Source: Gillisella vitis (GTDB taxonomy: Bacteria; Pseudomonadota; Alphaproteobacteria; Rhizobiales; Rhizobiaceae). From it: a stretch of DNA of 64,000 nucleotides. The notes beneath the pieces are model-generated. The model was given only the letters and a program-made list of their open reading frames with translations, was not told the origin of the DNA and did not search any database. Both the position numbers and the translations under genes were made by a program. The DNA lies in NCBI RefSeq assembly GCF_021559775.1, contig NZ_CP056049.1, positions 450,752 through 514,751 on the forward strand, read 5' to 3'. Each line of letters begins with the position of its first letter. The first letter of the stretch is position 1. Below, piece after piece: positions 28,319-36,736 of this stretch.

Positions 28319-30712
28319 ATGACGAAGACTTTTTCCACTACACACGAGGCCCGGGCGAGCCTCAGAGCAGTCCTATTAGCAGGATCGGCGCTTGTGATGT
28401 TGACACCTGCCCTGCCGGCAATGGTGCGAGAGGCGCAGGCTCAAATGTCGCAGCACGCGATTTCCGTACCGGCCGGTCCGCTTACTCCAGCGCTCAACAG
28501 CCTTGCTGCCCAGACGGGCCTCCAGATTCTGTTCGACGCGTCGGTTGCCCAAAACAAATCAACCCGCGGCGTGAATGGGACGCTGACACCTGAACAGGCC
28601 TTGAAGGCCGTGCTTGCCGGGACAGGCGTCGATGCGCGCTTTGCCGGCGAAAACCGGGTCACCTTGCAGAACGCGACTTCCGCCTCAGAAAACCCGGAGC
28701 AAGAAGGAACCCTGCTCGAACCCATCGTGATCTACGGTGCCCGCAATGCTACCACGCTTGGCGGTACGACAAGCAGTGTCGCTATTCTCAATGCCGAAAG
28801 CCTGGCGAATAGCCAGATCCGCACCACGCAGGAAACGTTTCGTCGCATGGCGAACACGATGGACAGCGCCACAGTCAACGCTGGTTTCGTTATCCGCGGC
28901 ATGAGTTCCGAGGGCCTGGTATCGTCCGGTGGGCCGGCAGGCTCCATCTATATCGATGGCATCCTTCAGACGCGCTACAATGCCCGCTTCGGCGCCCGCA
29001 ATCTCTGGGACGTTGAGCAGGTCGAGGTCTATCGCGGCCCGCAATCGACGCTCTCCGGCCGCGCCGCCATGACCGGAGCCGTCTATATCAAATCAAAGGA
29101 TCCGACCTTCGAAAAGGAAGTCGAAGTTTCCACGACCGTTGGTACCGATCATCTCGTGGGCACCGCCATCACGGTCAACACGCCTATCGTAGAGGATCAG
29201 GTCGCGCTGCGGCTCTCCGGGTCCTATGAACGTTCGAGGGCCCAGCCCAGCTACTCCGATTTCAAGTCATACGACAATTACGACGATCTGATCACTGATA
29301 TTAGCGGCATTGCGCGCGCCAAGCTGCTGTTGACGCCGTCAGAGCTGCCGGATACCCGCGCAGTCCTCACCTATTCCTACTCGAAGGACCGGCCGAACGA
29401 CGCACTCGTCGGGCTCTATTCGGGACGGGGGGATTTCAATAACGCGCCTGTCACTTACACCGAATATCGCTGGACCGAGGCGCATAATCTCGGACTTGAG
29501 GTCACCCACGACATTTCTGAAACCCTGCGCTTCACATCGCAGACCGGCTATCAATATGGCATCAATAACCGGCGCTCCATTGATTATGGCACTGAAAATG
29601 TCGTCAACGGTATCACCGGCGAAGATGACAACTCCATCCTCACCCAGGAATTCCGCCTGAACTACGAAGGCGATCGCTGGAAATGGGTAACCGGCATCTA
29701 TGGCAGCTACGAAAAGTGGGATGGTGCCACGGATATCGTCGCGTTCGACTACTACCAGCAGAATGATACGCAGCACCGCACAACCGCGAACCTGGCCATC
29801 TTCGGTGAAGCGACCTACGAGTTTGCGCCGACCTGGTTTGCGACGCTGGGCGGACGCCTGGATTACTTGAGAGACAAGGACCACCAGCAGAATTATTCCG
29901 GTCTGATCGATGACTCCCCTGTCCTGACTGGCGACCCGACGTCCCTTACCGAATATAATTTCGTTCCTAAAGTCGGCATATCCAAGGAGTTCGGCAGCAA
30001 CCAGAAGGTGGGGCTCACCTATACGGAAGGCTTCCGCTCGGGCGGGTCCTATCTCGACCGCGTGACGGGCGAACTCGGCACCTATGATCCCGAATACTCC
30101 AAGAACATTGAACTGTCGTACAAGGGAACACTGCTGGACGACCGCCTGACGTTGAATGCCAATCTGTTCTACACTAAGTATTCGGATCAGCAGGTCGAGA
30201 TCCGGCCTGACCCCTCGATCCCCGGTTATCGCATCATTTCGAACGCCGCCACATCTCGCTCCTGGGGTTTTGAAATCGAACCGTCCATGCAGGTCACGGA
30301 CCAATTCACCACCTTTGCATCGGTCGGTTACCTCAACACGAAGTTCATCGACTTCAACCATGCAGCACTCAGCGAACCGCAGGACGGCAAGTCCTTTCCC
30401 GAAGCACCGGAATGGAGCCTGGGCTTTGGCGGCCGTTATGAGTTCCAAAATGGTGTTTTTGTCGGAGCCGATGCCAAGTACACGACGAGCTATAATTCGC
30501 GCTTCGGCACGAACGGCATGTACAAGATTGATGCGCGCTTCATCGTCAACGCGCAGGTGGGTTTCAAGAAGGACAATTGGCAGGTGACGCTGTTTTCGGA
30601 GAACCTGACGGATGAAAAATACTTCACCCTAATTGATCCGGATTACTCGCTGCCTTACGGCCAGGCTGGCAAGCGTCGATCATTCGGATTGAACCTTCGG
30701 GCCAAGTTCTGA
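28319..30712 (+). CDS. TonB-dependent siderophore receptor with STN signalling domain
   Basis: The chosen start (28319) gives 797 residues and a signal peptide with a hydrophobic stretch ending AQAQ; earlier in-frame codons would add an unlikely leader. After cleavage comes an STN domain (about residues 45-115: AISVPAGPLTPALNSLA ... LQILFD), the periplasmic part that talks to FecR-type proteins. The plug follows (TTQETFRRM, VIRGMSSEG, DVEQVEVYRGPQS), then a 22-strand barrel ending FGLNLRAKF with the terminal Phe. It should import the ferric siderophore made by the upstream operon and report ligand binding to the FecR/ECF pair at 34791-36622. About 130 bp of leader separate it from the repeat element; no promoter was identified with confidence. 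Confidence 0.94.
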   Translation: MTKTFSTTHEARASLRAVLLAGSALVMLTPALPAMVREAQAQMSQHAISVPAGPLTPALNSLAAQTGLQILFDASVAQNKSTRGVNGTLTPEQALKAVLAGTGVDARFAGENRVTLQNATSASENPEQEGTLLEPIVIYGARNATTLGGTTSSVAILNAESLANSQIRTTQETFRRMANTMDSATVNAGFVIRGMSSEGLVSSGGPAGSIYIDGILQTRYNARFGARNLWDVEQVEVYRGPQSTLSGRAAMTGAVYIKSKDPTFEKEVEVSTTVGTDHLVGTAITVNTPIVEDQVALRLSGSYERSRAQPSYSDFKSYDNYDDLITDISGIARAKLLLTPSELPDTRAVLTYSYSKDRPNDALVGLYSGRGDFNNAPVTYTEYRWTEAHNLGLEVTHDISETLRFTSQTGYQYGINNRRSIDYGTENVVNGITGEDDNSILTQEFRLNYEGDRWKWVTGIYGSYEKWDGATDIVAFDYYQQNDTQHRTTANLAIFGEATYEFAPTWFATLGGRLDYLRDKDHQQNYSGLIDDSPVLTGDPTSLTEYNFVPKVGISKEFGSNQKVGLTYTEGFRSGGSYLDRVTGELGTYDPEYSKNIELSYKGTLLDDRLTLNANLFYTKYSDQQVEIRPDPSIPGYRIISNAATSRSWGFEIEPSMQVTDQFTTFASVGYLNTKFIDFNHAALSEPQDGKSFPEAPEWSLGFGGRYEFQNGVFVGADAKYTTSYNSRFGTNGMYKIDARFIVNAQVGFKKDNWQVTLFSENLTDEKYFTLIDPDYSLPYGQAGKRRSFGLNLRAKF

Positions 30713-30720
30713 TTATCTCG

Positions 30721-30755
30721 GGCTACGGGGGGGGCATTACCCCCGCAGCCGTTTT
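30721..30755 (+). terminator. Rho-independent terminator after the receptor gene
   Basis: Eight bases after the receptor stop, arms GGCTACGGGGG (30721-30731) and CCCCCGCAGCC (30740-30750) pair with a single mismatch around an eight-base loop. The stem is followed by GTTTTCG. It should reduce read-through from the abundant receptor mRNA into the ABC transporter genes. Confidence 0.7.
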
Positions 30756-30772
30756 CGATTTCCGGCGACAAA

Positions 30773-31708
30773 ATGGTGGGCCTCTTGCGTTTCTGTCTGT
30801 TTCTCCTCGCGTTTCTTATGACCGGTTCACTGGCGCAGGCCGCCTGCCAGGGGACCTTGCTGACTGAGGATGTCTACAATCCGCCCCTCTGCATTCCGGC
30901 AGCGCCAAAACGGATCGTCACGCTCGACCCGCTGATAACACTTGGAATGCTGATCGAACTGAAGGCACCTGTCATCGCGACCCCCTATATGGCAATCACG
31001 GAAAGCGAAGTGCTCGATGTGGTCAGGGCCGAAAAAATGGTCGATCTCGGCAATCCCAGGGAGCCAAGCCTGGAGCGTGTCGCAGCCTTGAAACCGGATC
31101 TTATCATCGGTTCGGCGGAGGCCCATTCCGGCATCTACGAACAGGCTGCCAAGATTGCACCAACGGTGCTTTTCAAGCATATGGACTGGAAGGTCTATCT
31201 CCAGCGCCTTTCCGAAGTGACCGGTCGTGAAGGTGTGGCGAGGAGTTCTTTGAAGGCCTACAATGACCGTGTCTCGGCCATTCGTGAACGCATGAAAGAC
31301 AAGAAACTCACGGTCTCTACCGTCCGTTTGGCCCCTGACCGGTTTGTCGTGTTTGTCGACGGACCGAACGCCTACGCCCCCTTCGCGGTGCTGCATGAGG
31401 CAGGCGTAAAGCGAACGGCCTACGAGACCGTGACTGACGGCACGATCGTGAAGCGTCCAGACTGGGAGGAGCTGGCAAATCTTGATGGCGACGTGCTGCT
31501 CTACGTTTCCGCCAGTGGTTTTGAAAGCGGGCCGGATGACGTGCTGGAAAAACAGGTGACGGAGAACCCTCTTTGGCAATTGCTGCCCGCTGTTCGTGAA
31601 GGTCGCGCCTATCGGGTCGATCGCGGCCCTTGGCAGAGCTTCTACGGCATCAATTCGGCGAACCGTATCCTCGACGATGTCGAACGCTTCATCCTGACGG
31701 CTCCATGA
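30773..31708 (+). CDS. Periplasmic ferric-siderophore binding protein
   Basis: The 311-residue protein has a signal peptide (about residues 1-23, cut after AQA) followed by a class III periplasmic binding fold. RIVTLDPLITLGMLIEL, LGNPREPSLERVAALKPDLIIGS and the C-terminal NPLWQLLPAVREGRAYRVD are typical of FecB/FhuD/BtuF-type proteins. It would pass the ferric siderophore from the receptor to the inner-membrane permeases. Its stop overlaps the start of the first permease (ATGA at 31705), which supports one transport operon of four genes. Confidence 0.92.
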   Translation: MVGLLRFCLFLLAFLMTGSLAQAACQGTLLTEDVYNPPLCIPAAPKRIVTLDPLITLGMLIELKAPVIATPYMAITESEVLDVVRAEKMVDLGNPREPSLERVAALKPDLIIGSAEAHSGIYEQAAKIAPTVLFKHMDWKVYLQRLSEVTGREGVARSSLKAYNDRVSAIRERMKDKKLTVSTVRLAPDRFVVFVDGPNAYAPFAVLHEAGVKRTAYETVTDGTIVKRPDWEELANLDGDVLLYVSASGFESGPDDVLEKQVTENPLWQLLPAVREGRAYRVDRGPWQSFYGINSANRILDDVERFILTAP

Positions 31709-32733
31709 CCGACCGCACGGCTGGCTATATTGCAGAAACCGATGTAGGACGAGTGCTTGCGCTTGCCGCATTACTCTGTCTGCTCATGCTTGCCACCGTG
31801 ATCGCCATCTCGTTGGGCGCGGCGATGATGCCGCCCGCGAAGGTCATCTCGGCCCTCTTTGCATCCGATATGTCGCGGGATCACCTGATCGTCATGACCA
31901 TTCGCCTGCCACGTGCCCTTGCGGCGCTGCTGGCAGGCAGCGCACTGGCTGTCTCTGGTGCCATCATGCAGGCAGTCACAAACAATCCCCTCGCCTCACC
32001 GGACCTGCTCGGCATCAACGCAGGCGCAGCCTTTGCAGTCGTCTCCGTCATGGCCATTTTCGGCGCCGGTATCGGCGACATCTACGTTTGGTTTGCTTTT
32101 CTCGGCGCAGCCATCGCCGCGACCGTTGTCTATGCGCTGGGTTCGATGGGAATGGTGGGGCAATCCCCCCTCAGGCTCGTGCTGGCGGGAGCTATCGTTG
32201 CGACCTTCCTGACCTCTGTGACCACCGTTATGCTGATCTTTGACCAGAGTACTCTTGATGCCGTGCGCCTCTGGACCGCAGGCTCGGTGACGGGACGAAA
32301 CATCGAACAGGTCAAGACCGTTGCGCCCTATATCATTGCCGGGCTGATCGCTGCCCTGCCCTTTGGCCGTCATCTCACGACAATCAGCCTTGGCGCGGAT
32401 ACGTCGCGCGCGCTCGGCCAGAACCCAATCGTCTGGCGCGGCGTGTCGGTCGCCGTGGTCATTTTGCTTGCCGGGGGTGCCGTCGCACTTGCCGGACCGA
32501 TTGGCTTCGTCGGGCTTGTCGTGCCCCATGTTGCGAGAATGTGTTTCGGCGTCGACTATCGCTGGATCATTCCTTTTTCAGCACTCGGCGGGGCGTTGCT
32601 GGTGATCGTGGCAGATACGGCCGGACGATTGGTGTTTGGAAGCCAGAGCTTTCCGGTCGGCGTCACCATTGCGTTGATCGGCGCGCCGTTTTTCCTCTAT
32701 CTCGCCCGCACGCGGCTGAGGGACGGCGCATGA
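31705..32733 (+). CDS. FecCD-family iron-siderophore permease 1
   Basis: This 342-residue multi-pass membrane protein has the FecCD/BtuC pattern: TIRLPRALAALLAGSALAVSG near residue 65, NPLASPDLLGINAGAA, and GPIGFVGLVVPHVARM in the C-terminal third, where the ATPase docks. The start ATG at 31705 overlaps the binding-protein stop; an upstream frame extension from 31630 lies inside the binding-protein gene and is ignored. It pairs with the next permease as a heterodimer. Confidence 0.93.
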   Translation: MTDRTAGYIAETDVGRVLALAALLCLLMLATVIAISLGAAMMPPAKVISALFASDMSRDHLIVMTIRLPRALAALLAGSALAVSGAIMQAVTNNPLASPDLLGINAGAAFAVVSVMAIFGAGIGDIYVWFAFLGAAIAATVVYALGSMGMVGQSPLRLVLAGAIVATFLTSVTTVMLIFDQSTLDAVRLWTAGSVTGRNIEQVKTVAPYIIAGLIAALPFGRHLTTISLGADTSRALGQNPIVWRGVSVAVVILLAGGAVALAGPIGFVGLVVPHVARMCFGVDYRWIIPFSALGGALLVIVADTAGRLVFGSQSFPVGVTIALIGAPFFLYLARTRLRDGA

Positions 32734-33713
32734 TCCGGCTTCTCCTTGCCCTGATACTTCTGCTCACATTTCTCATGGCGGCAAGTCTCGCTTTTGGTGA
32801 CGTGTCCTTGGGCTGGCAAGAACTCTACGAAGTGCTGATGGGCACGGGCCGTGCACAGTTGCAGAGCGAAATGATTGTTTGGGATCTGCGTCTTCCACGC
32901 GTTCTTCTGGCGCTCCTTGTTGGCGTCGCACTCGCGCTCGCCGGAACGATCAGCATTGCCATCATGCGCAATCCGCTTGCTGATCCGGGCGTTCTGGGCA
33001 TCAACAGCGGTGCGGCTGCTGCGGCCATGGCTGTCATTGTATTGATCAATGATCCGCCTGTGGCGCTTCTGCAAGTGGCAGGCTTCGTGGGTGCCAGCGC
33101 CATGGCCCTTGCCGTTTTTGCGCTCGCCTGGCGCAGCGGCACGTCTTCGCTGCGTATCATCCTGATCGGCATCGGGCTTTCCGCCCTCGCCTCCGCCGGG
33201 ACCACTTTCCTGTCCGCCTTCGGCGACATTGGCGACGTTCAGCGGGCGCTGGTATGGTTAGCAGGCAGCGTCTATGACGCCAACATGGTCAAGGTCCGGC
33301 TGCTTGCGCTCTGGCTCATCGTGCCAATCGCACTCACCCTTCTCGCAGCGCGGGAGCTCGATCTCATCCGCTTCGGTGACAATAGTGCAAGGAGCCTCGG
33401 CCAGCCCGTCGATCGCATACGGGGCCTGATGATCCTGCTGGTGACCCTACTCTCTGGTGCCGCCATTGCCGTGTCCGGTCTCATCGGCTTTGTCGGCCTT
33501 GTCGCGCCACACATCGCGCGGCGGCTGGCAGGGGTGTCCCACGCTCGTATCCTGCCCGTCGCCGCTCTCGTCGGTGCCTGCCTCGTCGTCGCAGCGGATC
33601 TCATCGGTCGTGTCATCCTGGCCCCAGCGCAGCTCCCGGCCGGAATCGTGACCGGGCTCGTCGGCGCTCCCTTGTTTGGCTATATTCTCTGGAGACGTCG
33701 CCATGACCACTGA
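32730..33713 (+). CDS. FecCD-family iron-siderophore permease 2
   Basis: This 327-residue permease is homologous to its neighbour: DLRLPRVLLALLVGVALALAG, NPLADPGVLGINSGAAA and SGLIGFVGLVAPHIAR. ATG 32730 overlaps the stop of permease 1 (ATGA); the frame upstream of that point is a shadow. Two different half-permeases are usual for ferric dicitrate and ferric enterobactin-like importers. Its 3' end overlaps the ATPase start by eleven bases. Confidence 0.93.
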   Translation: MIRLLLALILLLTFLMAASLAFGDVSLGWQELYEVLMGTGRAQLQSEMIVWDLRLPRVLLALLVGVALALAGTISIAIMRNPLADPGVLGINSGAAAAAMAVIVLINDPPVALLQVAGFVGASAMALAVFALAWRSGTSSLRIILIGIGLSALASAGTTFLSAFGDIGDVQRALVWLAGSVYDANMVKVRLLALWLIVPIALTLLAARELDLIRFGDNSARSLGQPVDRIRGLMILLVTLLSGAAIAVSGLIGFVGLVAPHIARRLAGVSHARILPVAALVGACLVVAADLIGRVILAPAQLPAGIVTGLVGAPLFGYILWRRRHDH

Positions 33714-34497
33714 TCTGCAAGGCGGTCCCAGGATCATCAGCAAGGGCGTCGACATTGCCTATGGCGATCGCCGCATCGTTGAAAATCTCGATCTTGCCAT
33801 TCCGCAACAGCGCTTTACAGCGCTGATTGGTCCCAATGGCAGCGGCAAATCGACAATCCTGCGCGCCTTCGCAGCGCTGATGAAACCATCGGCCGGTAGC
33901 ATTATCCTTGATGGCTTTGATGTATCACAGCTTTCCACCCGCGAGGTGGCGCGAAAAGTGGGCGTGTTGCTGCAGGGGGCTGTCGCGCCTGAGGGGTTGA
34001 CCGTTGGCGATCTCGTCCGCCAAGGGCGCTATCCGCATCAGTCACTTTTCAGTCGCTGGTCTCCTGAGGATCAGCAGGCGTGCGACGAAGCCCTCATGCT
34101 GACAGGCACAACCGATCTTGCAAACCGCATGCTGGACACCCTTTCCGGCGGTCAGCGGCAGCGGGCCTGGATTGCCATGACGCTGGCCCAACAAGGCCAG
34201 ACTATCTTTCTCGATGAGCCAACAACCTATCTCGATCTCGAACATCAGATTGAACTGATGAAGCTGATTACGATGCTGGTCGCAAAGCGCGGCAAGACAG
34301 TCGTGGCCGTGCTGCACGACATCAATCAGGCGGCGCGCTACGCCGAACACATTGCTCTCTTGAAAGGTGGCCGTATCCGGGCTACCGGAACGCCTAGTGA
34401 GGTCATTAACGCAGAGATGATCGCCGATGTCTTTAACGTCAAGAGCATGGTGATCCGTGATCCCGTTGCCGGAACGCCTTTGTGCATTCCGCTTTGA
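33703..34497 (+). CDS. ABC transporter ATPase for ferric siderophore uptake
   Basis: This 264-residue ATPase has Walker A GPNGSGKST, signature LSGGQRQRAWIAM, Walker B TIFLDEPTTYLD and the H-loop His in VLHDINQA, all intact. The sequence pattern is that of FepC/FecE-type proteins. The start at 33703 is preceded by GGAG (33691-33694) at nine bases and overlaps the permease gene; the ATG at 33676 has no such site. It closes the four-gene uptake operon. Confidence 0.95.
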   Translation: MTTDLQGGPRIISKGVDIAYGDRRIVENLDLAIPQQRFTALIGPNGSGKSTILRAFAALMKPSAGSIILDGFDVSQLSTREVARKVGVLLQGAVAPEGLTVGDLVRQGRYPHQSLFSRWSPEDQQACDEALMLTGTTDLANRMLDTLSGGQRQRAWIAMTLAQQGQTIFLDEPTTYLDLEHQIELMKLITMLVAKRGKTVVAVLHDINQAARYAEHIALLKGGRIRATGTPSEVINAEMIADVFNVKSMVIRDPVAGTPLCIPL

Positions 34498-34790
34498 GAA
34501 GCTCTCTCTGAGAGAGTGCGGAATGTCACAAAAATATCACACTCCTTGCTATTTTCGAGGAGGTCCGGCTTGCTTTGCCACCAGCAGGTGAAGTCGATCA
34601 GACGGATTCAGGCAAGAAAATCAGACACAAAGATGAGTTTTACAGTCTTGTTTTATTCCACAGCAGCAGACTGAAGTGGCATATTTCTAAGGTATTGCAC
34701 TTGCACGCCTTTTCGGGATTGTCTAGCCATTCCCCATGACGGTTCAGCCGCGTCTATCCTGACCTACCGTTCGCTGGGAACCATGTGCAG
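34498..34790. promoter_or_regulatory. Gap between ATPase and ECF sigma gene
   Basis: A small self-complementary CTCTCT/AGAGAG stem (34501-34519) directly after the ATPase stop has no T-tract, so it is at best a weak terminator. The rest is A+T-rich and should contain the sigma-gene promoter, which I could not place reliably. GGGAA at 34776-34780 is the ribosome binding site that favours ATG 34791 over GTG 34785. Confidence 0.4.
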
Positions 34791-35333
34791 ATGTCGAGAT
34801 CTTCCTCTTCGTCCCTTGTCTGGGACACCGTTGACAGCAGCGAGTTGCTCAATCGAGCCATGGAAGCACACTATGCTGATATTACCAATGCGGTGCGCCG
34901 CCGGGGACACCCGAGTTCTACGGCCCGCGACGTGGTGCACGATCTCTACGTGAAGCTCGCCGCCAAACCGGAGGTTCTCCTGAACAAGCGGTCGATCAAG
35001 GCCTTTCTCTGCCGTGCCGCCATCAATCTCGGCATTGACCGCCAACGCAGGGAAACGAAGGAAGCCCGGCTGTTCTCAGGATCGGAGCGCGAGGCCCTCT
35101 TTGCGCCAAGCACCGGGCACGCGCCGGACCACACTCTGGAAATAGAAGCGCGGCTTGCAGCCCTTCGGGAAGCAATTGCGGAACTGCCGGAGAGGCGACG
35201 TGTCGTCTTCATTCTCCATCGCCTTTATCATCTGACACCAGACCAGATCAGCACCAGGCTCAACATCTCCAGAAACATGGTCGACCGGCACCTGCGGCGT
35301 GCGTTTGCCCATTGCCTTGACCGGATTCTCTAG
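34791..35333 (+). CDS. ECF sigma factor, FecI type
   Basis: The 180-residue protein has sigma region 2 (DVVHDLYVKLAAKP ... KAFLCRAAINLGIDRQRR) and region 4 (AIAELPERRRVVFILHRLYHLTPDQISTRLNIS, then the recognition helix RNMVDRHLRRA). No extra domains are present. It lies between the uptake operon and a fecR-like gene, with an STN-type receptor upstream, the classic layout for iron-starvation sigma factors. It should direct transcription of the receptor gene and possibly of the biosynthetic operon when the siderophore is sensed. Confidence 0.92.
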   Translation: MSRSSSSSLVWDTVDSSELLNRAMEAHYADITNAVRRRGHPSSTARDVVHDLYVKLAAKPEVLLNKRSIKAFLCRAAINLGIDRQRRETKEARLFSGSEREALFAPSTGHAPDHTLEIEARLAALREAIAELPERRRVVFILHRLYHLTPDQISTRLNISRNMVDRHLRRAFAHCLDRIL

Positions 35334-35385
35334 AGTCAGTCAGGTTCAAATTGAACCAGACTGACTCTCGTTTCTTTCGTTTTCG
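35332..35385 (+). terminator. Strong hairpin after the sigma gene
   Basis: Arms 35332-35349 and 35351-35368 are an 18-bp inverted repeat with one mismatch, separated by one base and starting on the stop codon of the sigma gene. A pyrimidine-rich tract (CGTTTCTTTCGTTTTCG) follows. It could end the sigma transcript or act as a protein-binding palindrome. It forms the left end of repeat copy B. Confidence 0.6.
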
Positions 35386-35430
35386 TTTGTCTTTTCGGGA
35401 AAACCGGTGGCCACTTTTCCCTGACAAACT
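35339..35430 (+). repeat. 92-bp intergenic repeat, copy B
   Basis: This is the second copy of the element at 28093-28184, with the same length and about 87% identity by eye. Here the first palindrome is nearly perfect, and the second part has GTTTGTC/GACAAAC ends and GGGAAAA/TTTTCCC inner arms around CCGGTGGCCAC. It lies between the sigma and fecR-like genes, as copy A lies between the reductase and receptor genes. Confidence 0.8.
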
Positions 35431-35541
35431 CTTGATCCCCAAAGAATCGCGTATCATGAACGCAGAACGGTCACATCCTTGCGATTGGACAGTTGTCAGT
35501 GTCCCAATCCGTGGATGTCAAACGTCTACTGTATACTGCCT

Positions 35542-35634
35542 TAAATCGAAATCGATTTAGAGCGATAATTATGCAGCAGATATAAAGCACTACAGCGAGT
35601 TTTTGTGCGCCATATACGGCGTATGACACTGTAG
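35542..35634. repeat. Palindromic element upstream of the fecR-like gene
   Basis: Two palindromes lie close together: TAAATCGA-AA-TCGATTTA (35542-35559, perfect) and CTACAGCG ... CACTGTAG (35590-35634, seven of eight pairs) with an inner GCGCC/GGCGT stem. The wording of the sequence (AAATCGATTTA, then GCACTACAGCG) resembles palindromic intergenic units frequent in Rhizobium/Agrobacterium genomes. With 35332-35430 it explains most of the 329-bp gap between the sigma and fecR-like genes. Confidence 0.55.
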
Positions 35635-35662
35635 AGGTCGTAGGATTCGTCTGGAGTAAGCC

Positions 35663-36622
35663 ATGCCGGTCAAGGAATCGAGTGACAGTCGGAAAAGACG
35701 AAACCGCGAGGCGGCCGACTGGCTTTTGCGCAACGGTGACCCCAACCAATCGCCGGACGACCGGGCTCTCTTTGAGACATGGCTTAAGCGCGATCCGGAA
35801 AACTGTCGGACCTACAGCGCAGCCGAGTTTGTGATGGGCGACGCTGGCCGCGCGATTCAGTCCGATCCTGGTCTGGCCGATATCGACATGCGCCCCCGCA
35901 ACATGGCCAAGCCGATCATCGCAACACTGTTGGTGGCAGCCCTTGCAACCGGCGCCTTCTTTGCATTCGATGGGCCGCTGCGCATGCAAGCGGACATGAT
36001 CGCCGGTACGGATGAAACCCCCATTCGTACACTGGAGGATGGTTCCATCGTCCAGCTCAATGCGTCCTCGGCGATTGCCGTCGACTTCACCGGGGGGCAC
36101 CGCGTCATCCGCCTCCTGCGGGGCCAAGCCTTCTTTCAGGTCGCTCATGCGCCCGACCGACCTTTCACGGTGGTGGCTGGTGAGACAAAGGTGATCGCAC
36201 TCGGCACAGCGTTCGATGTTCGCTACGGCAAAGAAGATACCGAGGTGACGGTCACGGAGAATGCGGTGCAGCTTGAGCGCGACGGTAAACAGGCGGCCTC
36301 TCTGCGCGTGAACGAAGGCGAGCAGGCAATCTACGACTACGCCAGGAAAACGACAGCCGTGACGCCGGTCGACGGCCTCGTCGCTCTCGCATGGAGGCGC
36401 GGACAAATCGCCGTTGACAACGCGCCTCTTTCCTATGTCGTTGAGGAGATGAACCGGCATTTCCGAGGCCGGATCATCATTGCGGGTTCAGCGCTGGCGC
36501 GTCGCCGTGTCAGCGGTACGATCAAGGTTGCGGATACCAAAGACGCGCTTGCTTTCGTCAAAAAGGCGCTTGGCTTGGAAGTCACACGTTTAGGTCCCTT
36601 GATCGTTATCCATCCGTCATAA
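35663..36622 (+). CDS. FecR-type anti-sigma/sigma-regulator membrane protein
   Basis: This is a 319-residue inner-membrane protein. The N-terminal cytosolic domain (about 12-60: AADWLLRNGD ... WLKRDPENCRTYSAAE) is the DUF4880 sigma-binding part. One membrane helix (about 84-102) and a periplasmic FecR domain (TLEDGSIVQLNASSAIAVDF ... GEQAIYDY) follow, with an STN-like C-terminal module. It would hold or assist the ECF sigma factor until the receptor's STN domain signals. The start is preceded by GGAGTAAGCC. It is separated from its sigma gene by 329 bp of repeats, which is unusual because the pair normally overlap or abut. Confidence 0.92.
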   Translation: MPVKESSDSRKRRNREAADWLLRNGDPNQSPDDRALFETWLKRDPENCRTYSAAEFVMGDAGRAIQSDPGLADIDMRPRNMAKPIIATLLVAALATGAFFAFDGPLRMQADMIAGTDETPIRTLEDGSIVQLNASSAIAVDFTGGHRVIRLLRGQAFFQVAHAPDRPFTVVAGETKVIALGTAFDVRYGKEDTEVTVTENAVQLERDGKQAASLRVNEGEQAIYDYARKTTAVTPVDGLVALAWRRGQIAVDNAPLSYVVEEMNRHFRGRIIIAGSALARRRVSGTIKVADTKDALAFVKKALGLEVTRLGPLIVIHPS

Positions 36623-36736
36623 TATCCGCAGAACTCTCTCTCACGGCTATTAAGAAACACTCTCGTTGACCTGCTTCCGGTTTGACGTGGGGCAGCACGC
36701 CTGTTCCCTATCTCGTCTCCAGTCAGATGCTATAGA

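Noticed and set aside
29339..30448. 369-codon minus-strand frame inside the receptor gene
   Set aside because: The plus strand encodes a complete TonB-dependent barrel here; the antisense frame has no domain.
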